In this document: positions 26,316-36,079 of the stretch, piece by piece | Numbering within the stretch: position 1 is the stretch's first letter | Layout of the letters: the number at the start of each line of letters is the position of its first letter | Assembly (NCBI RefSeq): GCF_000622145.1 | Contig: NZ_JHWH01000021.1 | Coordinates: forward strand, 1 to 64,000 | Length of the DNA stretch: 64,000 nucleotides | Origin: Paracoccus yeei ATCC BAA-599 | GTDB taxonomy: Bacteria > Pseudomonadota > Alphaproteobacteria > Rhodobacterales > Rhodobacteraceae | Direction of reading: 5' to 3' | The notes under the pieces: generated by a model | Seen by the model: only the letters and a program-made list of their open reading frames with translations | Database searches by the model: none | What the model was told of the DNA's origin: nothing | Program-made: the position numbers and the translations under genes

Positions 26316-27407
26316 ATGTCCGAAGGCGTCAGTCTCGAGAATGTCCGCGCCGACTTCGGCTCTTTCCGCGCAGTCGATGATGTCAACGTAACCATCGGCG
26401 CGGGCGAGTTCTTCTCGTTCCTTGGGCCGTCCGGCTGCGGCAAGACCACGCTGCTGCGTATGGTTTCGGGCTTTGTCACGCCCTCGGCGGGACAGATCCG
26501 CATCGCGGGGCGCGACATGGCGGGGATCGGGCCGAACAACCGCCCGACCGCGCTGATCTTCCAGAATCTCGCCCTTTTCCCGCTGATGAGCGTGTGGGAA
26601 AACATCGCCTTCGGGCTTGAGGTGCGTGGGGTGGACAAGCGCCGCCGTCGCAGCCGCGCCGAGGAGCTGCTGAACCTGATCGAACTGCCGGATGCGGCCG
26701 ACAAGATGGTCAGCCAGCTGTCGGGCGGGCAGAAGCAACGCGTGGCCATCGCCCGCGCGCTTGCAGTGGAGCCGCAGGTGCTGCTGCTGGACGAACCGCT
26801 TTCCGCGCTGGACCTCAAGCTGCGCCAGCATATGCGCACAGAGCTGCGCGCCATTCAGAAGCGGACGGGTGTGACCTTCATCTACATCACCCATGACCAG
26901 GGCGAGGCCCTGGCGATGTCCGACCGCGTCGGCGTCATGAACAAGGGCCGCCTTCTTCAGGTCGGCACCCCGGAAGAGATCTACAACCGGCCCGAGAACG
27001 GCTTTGTCGCCTCTTTCGTCGGCGAGAACAACCGCATCGCCGGCAAGGTGGCAGGCCGCCAGGGTGACACCGTGATTTTCGACACCGCTTTCGGTCAGTT
27101 GCGCGGGCAGGGCGGGGCCGACATGCGGTCGTCCGGGCCGATCCTCTATGTCCGGCCCGAGAATATCCGGCTGTCCGACAGCGCGGCGGCCGGGAACGCA
27201 ATTCCGGTCATGATCGAAAGCGTCGCCTTCGAGGGCAACTTCATCAACGTCCATGCCCGCCATGACAGCGGGCAGGCATTCATCGCACAACTGCGCAACG
27301 AGGTCGGTCTGTCGGTGCCGCCGGTCGGTGCGCGGCTTTTCCTGGGCTTCGCTCCCGACGCGGCGCGGGTGCTCGACGGCAGCCCCGCGCAGGGAGAGGC
27401 GGCATGA
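26316..27407 (+). CDS. ABC importer ATPase, PotA-like
   Basis: A 363-residue ATP-binding subunit. Walker A is GPSGCGKTT, the signature is LSGGQKQRVAIARAL and Walker B is VLLLDEPLSALDLK. The C-terminal TOBE domain (from about residue 240) is typical of the spermidine/putrescine group. Start 26316 (MSEGVSL) has a better distance to AGGAG than the ATG at 26307. Its stop overlaps the start of the first permease (ATGA). Confidence 0.94.
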   Translation: MSEGVSLENVRADFGSFRAVDDVNVTIGAGEFFSFLGPSGCGKTTLLRMVSGFVTPSAGQIRIAGRDMAGIGPNNRPTALIFQNLALFPLMSVWENIAFGLEVRGVDKRRRRSRAEELLNLIELPDAADKMVSQLSGGQKQRVAIARALAVEPQVLLLDEPLSALDLKLRQHMRTELRAIQKRTGVTFIYITHDQGEALAMSDRVGVMNKGRLLQVGTPEEIYNRPENGFVASFVGENNRIAGKVAGRQGDTVIFDTAFGQLRGQGGADMRSSGPILYVRPENIRLSDSAAAGNAIPVMIESVAFEGNFINVHARHDSGQAFIAQLRNEVGLSVPPVGARLFLGFAPDAARVLDGSPAQGEAA

Positions 27408-28315
27408 CCGAGCTGACCCGCCGCTACGGCACTCCGATAGGCATTGCCATCCTTCTTCTGGCGGCCTTCTGGATCCTGGTTCTTGTCGTCCTGCCGAACC
27501 TGCAGCTTTTCGAGCAATCGTTCCGTCCTTCACTGCCGCCGGGCGAGCAGGGTGGACCAGCCGATGTCTATTCGCTGGACAATTACGCGATCATGGTCTC
27601 GACCAATTCGACGACGCGGGTCTGGTTCATCGACATGCCGATCCACCTGTTCATTTTCCTGCGGACCATCTGGCACAGCTGCCTTGTCACGCTGGTCTGC
27701 CTGGTCCTGTCCTATCCGGTGGCCTGGTGCCTGGCTTTGGTGATGTCCCCCCGGTCCGTCCCGACGATCCTGATGCTGCTGGCCATTCCCCTGCTGGTCA
27801 GCGAACTGCTGCGCGCCTTCTCGTGGTACATCATCCTTGCCTTCCAGGGCCCGCTGAACGGTATCGGCGCCTGGTTCGGTCTGCCGAAGGTGCGCTGGAT
27901 CTCCGGCTCGACCGGGATCGTGGTGACGCTTATCTATACCAACATCCTGCTGATGGTTCTGCCGATCTACAACAGCCTCTCGACGCTGGACCGCAACCTG
28001 ATCGAGGCGGCGCGCGACCTTGGCGCCAGCGGCTGGCAGGTGCAGCGGCGGATCGTCATGCCGCATGCCAAGACCGGGATCGCCTCGGGATGCACGATGA
28101 TCTTCATGTTCTCGGTCGGCTCGGTGGTGATTCCGATCATGATGGCATCGCCGGATTCACGCTGGTTCACCGAAGTCATCACCCAATGGATGTTCGAATC
28201 GCAGGACTGGCATACCGCCGCGGCCTATGCCTTCATCCTTCTTGTCACCTGCACCGTCTTCGTCGCGCTGATGATGCGGCTGTTCCGGGTGCAGCTTGCC
28301 GATATTGCGAAATAG
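27404..28315 (+). CDS. ABC importer permease, PotB-like
   Basis: A 303-residue inner-membrane permease with about six transmembrane segments and the ATPase-contacting EAA loop EAARDLGASGWQVQRRIVMP. A long periplasmic loop (about residues 45-85) follows the first membrane helix, as in PotB. It is translationally coupled to the ATPase gene and followed nine bases later by the second permease. Confidence 0.92.
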   Translation: MTELTRRYGTPIGIAILLLAAFWILVLVVLPNLQLFEQSFRPSLPPGEQGGPADVYSLDNYAIMVSTNSTTRVWFIDMPIHLFIFLRTIWHSCLVTLVCLVLSYPVAWCLALVMSPRSVPTILMLLAIPLLVSELLRAFSWYIILAFQGPLNGIGAWFGLPKVRWISGSTGIVVTLIYTNILLMVLPIYNSLSTLDRNLIEAARDLGASGWQVQRRIVMPHAKTGIASGCTMIFMFSVGSVVIPIMMASPDSRWFTEVITQWMFESQDWHTAAAYAFILLVTCTVFVALMMRLFRVQLADIAK

Positions 28316-28324
28316 GCACCCAAG

Positions 28325-29170
28325 ATGACAAAAAGCACTTTTGCACGCGCTGTCCTTTACGGTTATGTGGCGCTCTTTCTTGCCTATATGCTGCTGCCGC
28401 TGGTGGTGACGGCCGGCGCCGCCTTCAATGACTCGCGCTTTCCGTCGGTAATTCCCTGGCGGGGGGCGACGTTGCGCTGGTTCGTCGATTTCTGGCACGA
28501 TGAGCAGATGTGGCGCGCGATCCGGAACACGGTCTGGGTCGGACTGACGGTGGTCGTGCTTGCCCTTCCGCTTGGAACGGCCGGCGCGCTGTTGATCACC
28601 AGCGTCAGTGGGAAGCTGCGGATCCTGTGCTACGGGCTCATGGTCGCGCCCATGCTGACGCCCGGCGCCGTCATCGGTATCGCAACACTTCTGTTCTGGG
28701 CGAACTACGGTGTGTCGGCCGGGCTGCATCTGTCGGTGTTGGGGCAGACCTCCTATATTGCGACCTTCGTCATGCTTCTTGTGCTGGCGCGGTTGCAATC
28801 CTTCGACCGGGCGCTTGAAGAGGCGGCCCTGGACCTGGGGGCAACCCACGGGCAGGTGATCCGCCGGATCCTGCTGCCGCATCTGATGCCGGCGCTGGTC
28901 GGCGGCGCGGTCGTTGAGTTCTTTCAGTCGGTCGAGAACTTCAACGTCACCCTGTTCACGCGCGGGAACTCGGACACGCTGATGGTTTATGTCGGATCGA
29001 AGGTCCGCACCGGCATCACCCCCACGATCAACGCGCTGGCAGTGGTGCTGATTGCCATCGCCGTGCTGGGCGCCCTGGCCTATGAGCTGAAGCGCCGGTC
29101 GGTGGAGCGCCGCATCCGCGCCGACGAGCGCAAGGCCCGTCAGGCCGAGCTGATCGAAACCCGGGGATGA
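28325..29170 (+). CDS. ABC importer permease, PotC-like
   Basis: A 281-residue second permease subunit with about six transmembrane helices and the EAA loop EEAALDLGATHGQVIRRILL. It ends in a charged cytoplasmic tail (RRSVERRIRADERKARQAEL). Last gene of the importer operon; a hairpin at 29173-29191 lies between it and the convergent oxidoreductase gene. Confidence 0.92.
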   Translation: MTKSTFARAVLYGYVALFLAYMLLPLVVTAGAAFNDSRFPSVIPWRGATLRWFVDFWHDEQMWRAIRNTVWVGLTVVVLALPLGTAGALLITSVSGKLRILCYGLMVAPMLTPGAVIGIATLLFWANYGVSAGLHLSVLGQTSYIATFVMLLVLARLQSFDRALEEAALDLGATHGQVIRRILLPHLMPALVGGAVVEFFQSVENFNVTLFTRGNSDTLMVYVGSKVRTGITPTINALAVVLIAIAVLGALAYELKRRSVERRIRADERKARQAELIETRG

Positions 29171-29172
29171 GA

Positions 29173-29191
29173 TCGGGCGCAAAGCGCCCGA
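29173..29191. terminator. Hairpin between convergent genes, possible bidirectional terminator
   Basis: TCGGGCGC-AAA-GCGCCCGA: a perfect 8-base stem with a 3-base loop, filling most of the 24 bases between two convergent stop codons. No clear T-run follows on either strand, so its efficiency as an intrinsic terminator is uncertain. Confidence 0.55.
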
Positions 29192-29194
29192 CCG

Positions 29195-30589
29195 TCATGC
29201 ATCGAGATCGAGGCGCGGGGTCATCTTCGCGGCGATGCGGCGGTTGCCGCGGCGCCGGTCATAGATCACCTTGCGCGCGACCGCAGAGCTCAGCAGGAAA
29301 GGCGGCCAGCGCCGCTTGGCGCGCGCAAACAGCCACAGCCGGCTTGCCTCGCCGTCGGGCGACAGCGCAAGCTCGGCCAAGGTCCTGCCGTTTCGGAAGC
29401 CGATCGCCATGCCGTGACCCCAGCAGCCACAGGCATAAAGAATGCGCGGATCACGGGCGATTCCAAGGTGCGGCGTCCAGTCGGCCGTAATCGAAATCGG
29501 GCCGCCCCAGGTCTGCGCCGTCTTCAGATGCGCCAGCCGCGGGAAGAACGTGCCGACCACCTTGCTGCTTCTCAGCGGGGCATGGACCTCGGGCATCAGG
29601 GCGCGATCGGAGGGCGCATGCGTGTTGTAGCCTCCCACCCAGAGCATCCCACCCTGCACCGTGGGCGCGAACGAGAAGAAAAGCTGTGACAGGATGTTCA
29701 CCCCGGACCGCCTCGGCCATCCGGCAGCCTGCCAATCGGCTTCGGACAGGGGCTCGGTGATCGTGCCGCGTACGATCAGCGGATATTGCGCGCGCGTCAG
29801 GCCAAGCGCCTGCGCCCCGCCCAGAAGATGGGTATAGGCGTTCGTCGCCAGAACAAGGCGATCCGCCTCGAGCGCGCCCTGTCCGGTTTCGATCCGCACC
29901 CTTGGCCCGTCCGTGCCGATCGTCGCAACCGGACTGTTTTCGAACAGTTGTACGCCGCGCCGCAGTGCCGCCGCCTTCAGCCCTCGTACCAGCTTGAGCG
30001 GGTTGAACTGTCCGCCGCGCGGATCGTAAAGCGCACCGCCGATCAGCGGGCTGTGCAACTCCTCCTCGACCTGCGACGGGTTCAGATAGTGCAGATGCCC
30101 GCCATGGCCGACCTGCTCGAATATCCTTTGGTAGCGCTCGATCTCCGCGTCTCCCTCGACCCGCAGGGCCGCCTTCAGATAGCCGGTTTCGCGGAAGTCG
30201 TAATCGAACCCTTCGGTGGCGGCGACGGATTTCATCGCCTCGATGCCTTCATTCACATAGGTCAGCGCCTGTCCCACCTTTTCGGCGCCGTGGCGCCTGA
30301 CCTGTGCGCCAAGATCGCCGCCGCCGAATGTGACCAGAAGCTGCCCCGCATTGCGGCCGCTGGCGCCGTAACCCGCGACCTCGGCCTCGAGCAGCGCGAC
30401 CCGGGTGCCGGGGGAGGCGCAGGCGAGATGGTAGGCCGTCGAAAGCCCGGTCACGCCTCCGCCCAGGACGCAGACATCGACGCGCATGTGACCCCTGAGC
30501 GGCGGCTCTGGCGCGCAGGGGTCCGCGGTCTCGTGCCAATGCGACCGCGAGCGGTAAAATCCGGCGGCCTCAGGCCTGTCAGCAAGCAT
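29195..30589 (-). CDS. DAO-family FAD oxidoreductase (PuuB-like)
   Basis: A 464-residue flavoenzyme of the D-amino-acid-oxidase superfamily. The FAD loop is VCVLGGGVTGLSTAYHLA (about residues 39-56) and GYGASGRNAGQLL is the flavin-contact motif found in gamma-glutamylputrescine oxidase-like proteins. The N-terminal FYRSRSHWHETA also fits that group (usual '..SYW..ta'). It would oxidise an amine or N-methyl amino acid, which agrees with the adjacent polyamine-type importer. It is divergent from the OYE-type operon. Confidence 0.87.
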   Translation of the reverse strand: MLADRPEAAGFYRSRSHWHETADPCAPEPPLRGHMRVDVCVLGGGVTGLSTAYHLACASPGTRVALLEAEVAGYGASGRNAGQLLVTFGGGDLGAQVRRHGAEKVGQALTYVNEGIEAMKSVAATEGFDYDFRETGYLKAALRVEGDAEIERYQRIFEQVGHGGHLHYLNPSQVEEELHSPLIGGALYDPRGGQFNPLKLVRGLKAAALRRGVQLFENSPVATIGTDGPRVRIETGQGALEADRLVLATNAYTHLLGGAQALGLTRAQYPLIVRGTITEPLSEADWQAAGWPRRSGVNILSQLFFSFAPTVQGGMLWVGGYNTHAPSDRALMPEVHAPLRSSKVVGTFFPRLAHLKTAQTWGGPISITADWTPHLGIARDPRILYACGCWGHGMAIGFRNGRTLAELALSPDGEASRLWLFARAKRRWPPFLLSSAVARKVIYDRRRGNRRIAAKMTPRLDLDA

Positions 30590-30941
30590 TCTGTGGTCCT
30601 CTCATCTTGGGGTGGCGCCGGTAAGTGGTCGGCAGTCTTGTCCCGATCGCACGGCGGGATGGCGCTATAATTCAACTTATATCAGAAAAAGTAAGGGCCT
30701 ATCCAGAGATTCCGGGATGGGGATCTAGATGGCCAAGGCGGAATTCGGCTTGATGAGGCGAAACAATCCGCGATCATGGCAGAAGAATGAGTGAAATTAC
30801 CTAGAACATTTTCCAAATCTGCGAAAAATGGAAAAAATGCCCGATATCTTCGGGCGCAAGGCGGAATGATCTTGCCAAGACCGGATGACTTCGCCAGTAT
30901 TTTTATATAATCAGGTATTCTGAAGGACGGAAGCCCCCTCG
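30590..30941. other. A/T-rich divergent regulatory spacer
   Basis: 352 bases with no gene, between the DAO-type and OYE-type genes. It is distinctly A/T-rich, with GAAAAATGGAA (30823-30833) matching the element before the ABC importer, an inverted repeat at 30809-30835 and a TATTTTTATATAAT stretch at 30898-30911 just upstream of the OYE-type gene that may serve as a promoter. Confidence 0.65.
30809..30835. promoter_or_regulatory. TTTTCCA/TGGAAAA inverted repeat
   Basis: Perfect 7-base arms TTTTCCA (30809-30815) and TGGAAAA (30829-30835), 13 bases apart, inside the divergent spacer. TGGAA-type arms are typical of IclR-family operators, and an IclR-type gene ends this gene cluster at 40886-41704. 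Confidence 0.5.
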
Positions 30942-32910
30942 ATGGCAGAAAACCCCTATCCCCTGCTTACCTCGCCGCTGGTGATCGGCAAGGTTGCCCT
31001 GCGCAACCGGATGGTCTTCACCGGCCACAATTCGAAATTGCAGGAAGGCGATGGGCTGATCGGCGAGCGCTACATTGCCTATCAGGTGCGCCGCGCGCGC
31101 GGCGGTGCCGGTCTGCAGGTGCTGTGCGGGGCCACCGTCAACGACATGAGCCTGACCTCGCAGGACCAGCTTCGTCTTTCGGATGACGCGGCAATTCCCG
31201 GCATCCAGCGGATGGTCAGGGCAGTCTCTGACGCGGGCGGCATCATCTTTGCCCAGTTGCTGCACCCCGGCCGCGAGATCTATGAAACCGCGGACGGCAC
31301 GCGTCCCCGGGCCTATTCGGCCTCCGAGGTGCGCAGCCAGCGCTTCTTTGTCGTGCCGCGCGCGCTTACCCTCGACCAGATCCGCGAGACCATCGCCGAT
31401 TACGCCACCGCAGCGCAGCGCGCCGTGCGCGCCGGGGTGACGGGGATCGAGATCGTCGCCAATCAAGGCAATCTTCCAGCGCAGTTCCTGACCGAGTCGA
31501 CCAATACCCGCACCGACGAATATGGCGGCTCACGCGAGAACCGGCAGCGCTTCCTCGTCGACGTGACGCGGGCCGTGCGCACGGCGATCGGGCCGGATGT
31601 CGCGCTGGGGGTGCGCATCTCGGTCTCGGATATGGACAATGTGGGGCTTGGAGAGGACGACAGCATCGCCATGTGCCGCAGGCTGGATGAGGAGGGGCTG
31701 GTCGATTACCTGCATGCCGTGCTGGGAACGCCGGCCACGCGGGCGGGTGCGATGCACATCGTCGCGCCCATGCACGAGCCTACGGGCTACATGACCCCCT
31801 ATGCCCGCCGCGTGAAGGAGGTCGTGCGAGTCCCCGTGATCGCGACCGGCCGCTATAATTCCCCGCAGGCCGCAGAGGAGGCGATCCGGTCGGGCGCGGC
31901 GGATGCCTGCGGCATGACCCGCGCGATGATCTCGGACCCTGACCTCGGCATCAAGCTCATGGAGGCACGGCCCGACGATGTCCGCGCCTGCATCGGTTGC
32001 GTTCAGGCCTGTATCGGTCATTTTCAGAAGGGCTATCCGGTGTCCTGCATCCAGTATCCCGAAACCGGGCGGGAACTGACGCTCGGGGCCTATGGACAGG
32101 CGGCGGCGCCGCGCCGGGTTCTGGTGGCGGGCGTCGGGCCCGCGGGCATGAAGGCCGCGGCGGTCGCGGCAAGCCGGGGGCATCGCGTGACGCTGTGCGA
32201 GGCCGGACCGCAACTCGGCGGCCAGGCCCTTCTGGCGGCACGGCTGCCCGGCCGGGCGGAGTTCGGCGGCCTGGTGACGAACCTTCAGCGCGAACTCGAA
32301 CAGCATCAGGTCGAGATACGCCTGCGCAGCCATGTGACCCGCGAGATGGTCGAGGCGATGGCCCCGGATGCGGTCATCATTGCCACCGGCGGCAAGGCCG
32401 AGGTGCCGCAGGATGACATGCTGCAGGACATGCAGATTGTCCATGCCAACGATATCATTGCCGAGACGGTGCGCCCGGGTGGCCGGGTGGTGATCGCCGA
32501 TGCAACCTCGGACTGGGTCGGATCGGGCGTGGCGTTGCAGCTTGCGGCGACCGGGCACAAGGTGACGCTTGCCGTCACCGGCCCGATGGCTGCCGAGGCT
32601 GTGCCTCCCTATGTGCGCGACGCGACGAACGGCCGCCTGTTCGAGGCCGGGGTGGATGTCGTGCCCTATGCGCGGCTTTTCGGCGCGATGGCCGGTTCCG
32701 TCTTCTTCGAACATGTCGTCGCGCTTCGCCCGATCGAAATCGAGAGTGTCGACACCCTGGTCATCTGCAACGGCGCCATCGCCGAGCGGGGGCTGGAAAG
32801 CGACCTGGCCGGCTGTGTCGTCGAAACCCATGTCATCGGCGATTGCTGGTCCCCCCCGCACGGCCGAGGAGGCCGTCTTGGAAGGGCTGAAAATCGCCGC
32901 CGCCCTCTGA
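30942..32910 (+). pseudogene. Old-Yellow-Enzyme-type Fe-S flavoenzyme, frameshifted near its end (C7 run)
   Basis: An NADH:flavin oxidoreductase of the 2,4-dienoyl-CoA reductase / trimethylamine dehydrogenase family. A TIM barrel binds FMN (residues 1-340), followed by a [4Fe-4S] site C350-x2-C353-x3-C357-x11-C369 and a C-terminal Rossmann half (VAGVGPAGMKAA from 395). Counting one C fewer in the C7 run at 32851-32857 gives DCWSPRTAEEAVLEGLKIAA and a stop at 32910, the normal family ending (655 residues). As written, the frame runs on to 33146 into the cupin gene. The usual H-x-x-H substrate residues (EIHGAHGYL) read EIVANQGNL (170-178). First gene of an operon. Confidence 0.8.
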
Positions 32911-32943
32911 CCAACCATCTGGAGTTTCGGGAAGGAGCCAGAA

Positions 32944-33519
32944 TTGAGCGTCACGATCGAAAAGCACTATTTTACCGGCAATGGTCGCGTGCCGAACTCG
33001 CGCCTGCCACTGCTGATCTACCGACAGGTTCTGCGCGGTCCCGAGAAGGCCATCGAGGATGCGTTGCGGCTGAACCGCTGGGTGCCCAACTGGTACTCCG
33101 GCGAGGGCATGTGGCCGCATCACCATTTCCATTCCGAAGCCCATGAGATCATCATGGTCACCGCGGGCACGCACAAGGGCAAGTTCGGCGGCCATGACGG
33201 CCGGGAAGCCACGCTTCATGCCGGCGACGTGATCGTGATTCCCGCAGGCGTCGGGCATATGGGGCGGGGCATCAGCGACGATCTCAAGGTCACCGGCGGC
33301 TTTCCGCTGTCGAATGGCATCGTGGATTTCCGCTACGGCCTGCCCGACGAATACGACGACTGTGCCCGCCGCGCCGCCGAAGTGCCGCTCGAATCCTTCG
33401 ACCCGTTCTTCGGGCTGGGCGGTCCGCTGGCGCAGATCTGGGCCGATGCCGACCGCGGCGTCAGACGGCCCGAACCCGAGCAATACGACCCCGCTCTCAT
33501 GACCTACCTTGCAGCCTGA
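32944..33519 (+). CDS. YjlB-like cupin protein (TTG start)
   Basis: A 191-residue single-domain cupin. The metal-binding motif is PHHHFHSEAHEI with the second half GDVIVIPAGVGH, and a C-terminal DPFFGLGGPLAQIW segment matches the B. subtilis YjlB family. No reaction is established for YjlB. The start is TTG at 32944, placed six bases after AAGGAG; no nearby ATG fits. It lies 33 bases after the corrected end of the flavoenzyme gene. Confidence 0.82.
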   Translation: MSVTIEKHYFTGNGRVPNSRLPLLIYRQVLRGPEKAIEDALRLNRWVPNWYSGEGMWPHHHFHSEAHEIIMVTAGTHKGKFGGHDGREATLHAGDVIVIPAGVGHMGRGISDDLKVTGGFPLSNGIVDFRYGLPDEYDDCARRAAEVPLESFDPFFGLGGPLAQIWADADRGVRRPEPEQYDPALMTYLAA

Positions 33520-33552
33520 TCCGCCCATCACGGACCGATTTCGGAGAATGCC

Positions 33553-33837
33553 ATGACCATGAAACAGACCAAGGCCGAAAGCTTCGACGTGCTGGCCCAT
33601 CAGGAAGAATATGCCCGTGCCAGCGCGGGGGGCGAGGATGCCGACCACGTCGCGAACCTGCAGTTCCTGCGTGACCAGCTTTTGCGCAAGCGGCGCTTTC
33701 TTGCACAGGACGCGGTGACCTATCCGATCACCTACATGGGCAGAGCGCTGGATGTGGCGCGATTGCAGCCGGTGATCGACATGCTGGACCGCGCGATCGA
33801 GGAAGAGCGCGGCCTTGCGGCCAGGGCTGGTAAGTGA
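33553..33837 (+). CDS. Conserved small protein of unknown function
   Basis: A 94-residue soluble, mainly helical protein that I do not recognise. It has a charged N-terminal half (SAGGEDADHVANLQFLRDQL) and a YPITYMGRALDVARLQPVID segment. No cysteines, signal or membrane segment are visible. The ribosome site is GGAGA. It sits between the cupin and the glyoxalase-fold gene, 33 bases after the first, so it is probably part of the same operon and pathway. Confidence 0.6.
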   Translation: MTMKQTKAESFDVLAHQEEYARASAGGEDADHVANLQFLRDQLLRKRRFLAQDAVTYPITYMGRALDVARLQPVIDMLDRAIEEERGLAARAGK

Positions 33838-33895
33838 CAGCGCGCGCCCGGTACGCCCGCGCCGGAAGTCATCCCGTCGGCAGGAACGTATTCCC

Positions 33896-34390
33896 ATGAT
33901 CCGCAGCTTCCATCACGTGGCCCTTGCGACCCGCGACCTGGACCGCCTCGGCGATTTCTACATCGCGCATTTCGGCTTCGCCGCAGGGCCGACCTTCGGC
34001 TGGCAGGTCGGTCAGGGTCCGGTCGCGGACCTGCTCATGGGTCTGCAAGGTTCGGGCGCCGAGGTCCGCCTGCTGACCCGCGACGACATCTGCCTCGAGC
34101 TCTTCCGCTTCGATGCCCCCCTGCCGAGCGCGCCGGTCGCTGAACGCGGGCTTCACGAAACGGGCGTATCGCATCTGTGTTTCGTGACCGATGACATTGC
34201 GGCCGACCACGCCAGGCTGACGGCTGCGGGCTGCCGGTTCTATTCCGAACCGCAGGATCGCATCCATCACAGGATCGCCTATCTGCGCGACCCCGATGGC
34301 AATGCGATAGAGCTTCTGGAAATTCTGTCGGGTCCGCACCCTTTCGGCTGGGTCCGGCCTGAAAAGCGCCGCGAACCCGGGTGGGAATGA
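33896..34390 (+). CDS. VOC-superfamily (glyoxalase-fold) protein
   Basis: A 164-residue metalloenzyme-type protein made of two beta-alpha-beta-beta-beta units. Candidate metal ligands are His7 or His8 in SFHHVALATRD, Glu in DICLELFRFD, His in TGVSHLCFVTDD and Glu in GNAIELLEI. Family reactions include glyoxalase, epimerase and dioxygenase chemistry. Start 33896 (MIRSFHHVAL) is the conserved family start; an in-frame upstream extension overlaps the previous gene and is rejected. Confidence 0.83.
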   Translation: MIRSFHHVALATRDLDRLGDFYIAHFGFAAGPTFGWQVGQGPVADLLMGLQGSGAEVRLLTRDDICLELFRFDAPLPSAPVAERGLHETGVSHLCFVTDDIAADHARLTAAGCRFYSEPQDRIHHRIAYLRDPDGNAIELLEILSGPHPFGWVRPEKRREPGWE

Positions 34391-34501
34391 CGGGTTGCCC
34401 GGCGTCTGCACCGCGCCGCGTCTGCGGGCAAGGCCGGAGAAAGGCACGAATGTGCAGGCAGCCTGCGGCCTCGGATCCGAATTGAAAGTGGGAGCAATCT
34501 C

Positions 34502-36079
34502 ATGAGCCATGATTTCATCATTCTCGGCGCGGGCTCGGCTGGCTGCATTCTGGCCGAACGGCTCTCTGCCGACCCGAATGTCAGCGTGGCCCTGCTGGAG
34601 GCGGGGCCGTGGGACTGGAATCCGCTGATCCACCTGCCGATGGGCGCGCGCAAGCTGTTCCAGTACAGCAAGTACCAATGGGGGGATCTGTCCGAGCCGG
34701 AACCATCGGCGGGTGGCCGGCGGATGCCCGTCCCGCATGGTCGCGTCATCGGCGGGACAGGCTCGCTCAACTTCATGGCCTTCGTGCGGGGCAGTCCTGT
34801 GGATTTCGACCGATGGGAGGCCATGGGCGCAACGGGATGGGGCTATGAGGCCGTTCTGCCGTGGTTTCGCAGACTGGAGGACTGGCAGGGCGGCTCATCG
34901 GCCTGGCGGGGTGCGGGCGGCCCCATCCATGTCGAACGCCCGGCGACGAAGGACCCGATTGCCGACGCCTGGCTGAGCGCCGCGCAAGAGATCGGCCTGC
35001 CGGTGGTCGAGGATTACAACGGTCCTTCATCCGAAGGGATGTCGCGCCTGCAATATTCGGTGCGGCGCGGGCGCCGGTCGAACTCGGCGACGGAGTATCT
35101 GAAGCCTGCCCGCAAGCGACGCAATCTGACGGTGCTGACCGGCGCTCATGTCACGCGCCTTGTGCTGGAGGGTGGACGGGCGACGGGGGTCGAATACCGT
35201 CGCGGCGGCCGGAAGTGTCGGATGGAGGCCCGGCAAAGGGTCATCCTGTCGCTTGGCGCGATCAACACGCCGCAGCTTCTCATGCTTTCGGGGATCGGCC
35301 CGGCAGATCACCTGCGCCAACTGGGGCTGCCGGTCCATGCCGATCTGCCGGTGGGAGAGGGGCTCGAGGATCATCTGGCTTTCCCCATGGTATGGGAACG
35401 CAACGAACCCGATCCGTTCCACATGTTCCTGCGCTTTGACCGCGCCGCCTTCAATGCCCTGCGCGGGTGGTTCCTGCGCTCCGGGCCGATGGCGGGAATG
35501 CCGGGCGGGTTGACGGCGTTCGTGCGGTCCGGCCCCGGTGTCGATGAGCCCGACATCCAGCTTGTCATCCCCCTCATGTCGCCCGAGGCGGATGTATGGT
35601 GGCCCTGGAACCGCCCTGCGCGCGGGGCCTATTCGCTCAAGGTGAACCTGGTGAACCAGCGCAGTCGCGGCACGGTCCGCCTGCGATCGGCCGATCCGAT
35701 GGCGCGCCCTGCCATCCGCTATGAAAGCCTCAGCGATCCCGCCGATGTGGAGGCCATGCGGCGCGGCTACCGGCTTTCGCTTGCTCTGGGAAACAGCCGG
35801 GCGATGGCCTCCTTCCGCAAGGGATCGACGGTGATCGGAGGCGAACATGCCACAGACGAGGCGATCGACGCCTATATCCGCGAAACATCGTTCCAGCAGT
35901 ATCATCCCGGCTGCACCTGCGCGATGGGCAAGGTCCTCGAGCCCGACCTGTCGGTGCGGGGGATCGCGGGGCTGTCCGTCGTCGATGCCTCGGCCATGCC
36001 AGCGCTGCCAAGAGGCAACATCAATGCGGTGGTCATGATGATGGCGCTGGCCACGGCCACGCGGCTGGCAGACGGTTGA
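34502..36079 (+). CDS. GMC-family oxidoreductase (choline/alcohol dehydrogenase-like)
   Basis: A 525-residue FAD enzyme. FIILGAGSAGCILAERL is the nucleotide loop, HGRVIGGTGSLNFMAFVRG is GMC signature 1 and LSLGAINTPQLLMLSGIGP is signature 2. The C-terminal catalytic part is QYHPGCTCAMGKVLEPD and GNINAVVMMMALATA. It oxidises a primary alcohol such as choline or an aromatic or aliphatic alcohol; the substrate is not clear. Last gene of the OYE-type operon. A strong hairpin overlaps its stop codon. Confidence 0.88.
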   Translation: MSHDFIILGAGSAGCILAERLSADPNVSVALLEAGPWDWNPLIHLPMGARKLFQYSKYQWGDLSEPEPSAGGRRMPVPHGRVIGGTGSLNFMAFVRGSPVDFDRWEAMGATGWGYEAVLPWFRRLEDWQGGSSAWRGAGGPIHVERPATKDPIADAWLSAAQEIGLPVVEDYNGPSSEGMSRLQYSVRRGRRSNSATEYLKPARKRRNLTVLTGAHVTRLVLEGGRATGVEYRRGGRKCRMEARQRVILSLGAINTPQLLMLSGIGPADHLRQLGLPVHADLPVGEGLEDHLAFPMVWERNEPDPFHMFLRFDRAAFNALRGWFLRSGPMAGMPGGLTAFVRSGPGVDEPDIQLVIPLMSPEADVWWPWNRPARGAYSLKVNLVNQRSRGTVRLRSADPMARPAIRYESLSDPADVEAMRRGYRLSLALGNSRAMASFRKGSTVIGGEHATDEAIDAYIRETSFQQYHPGCTCAMGKVLEPDLSVRGIAGLSVVDASAMPALPRGNINAVVMMMALATATRLADG

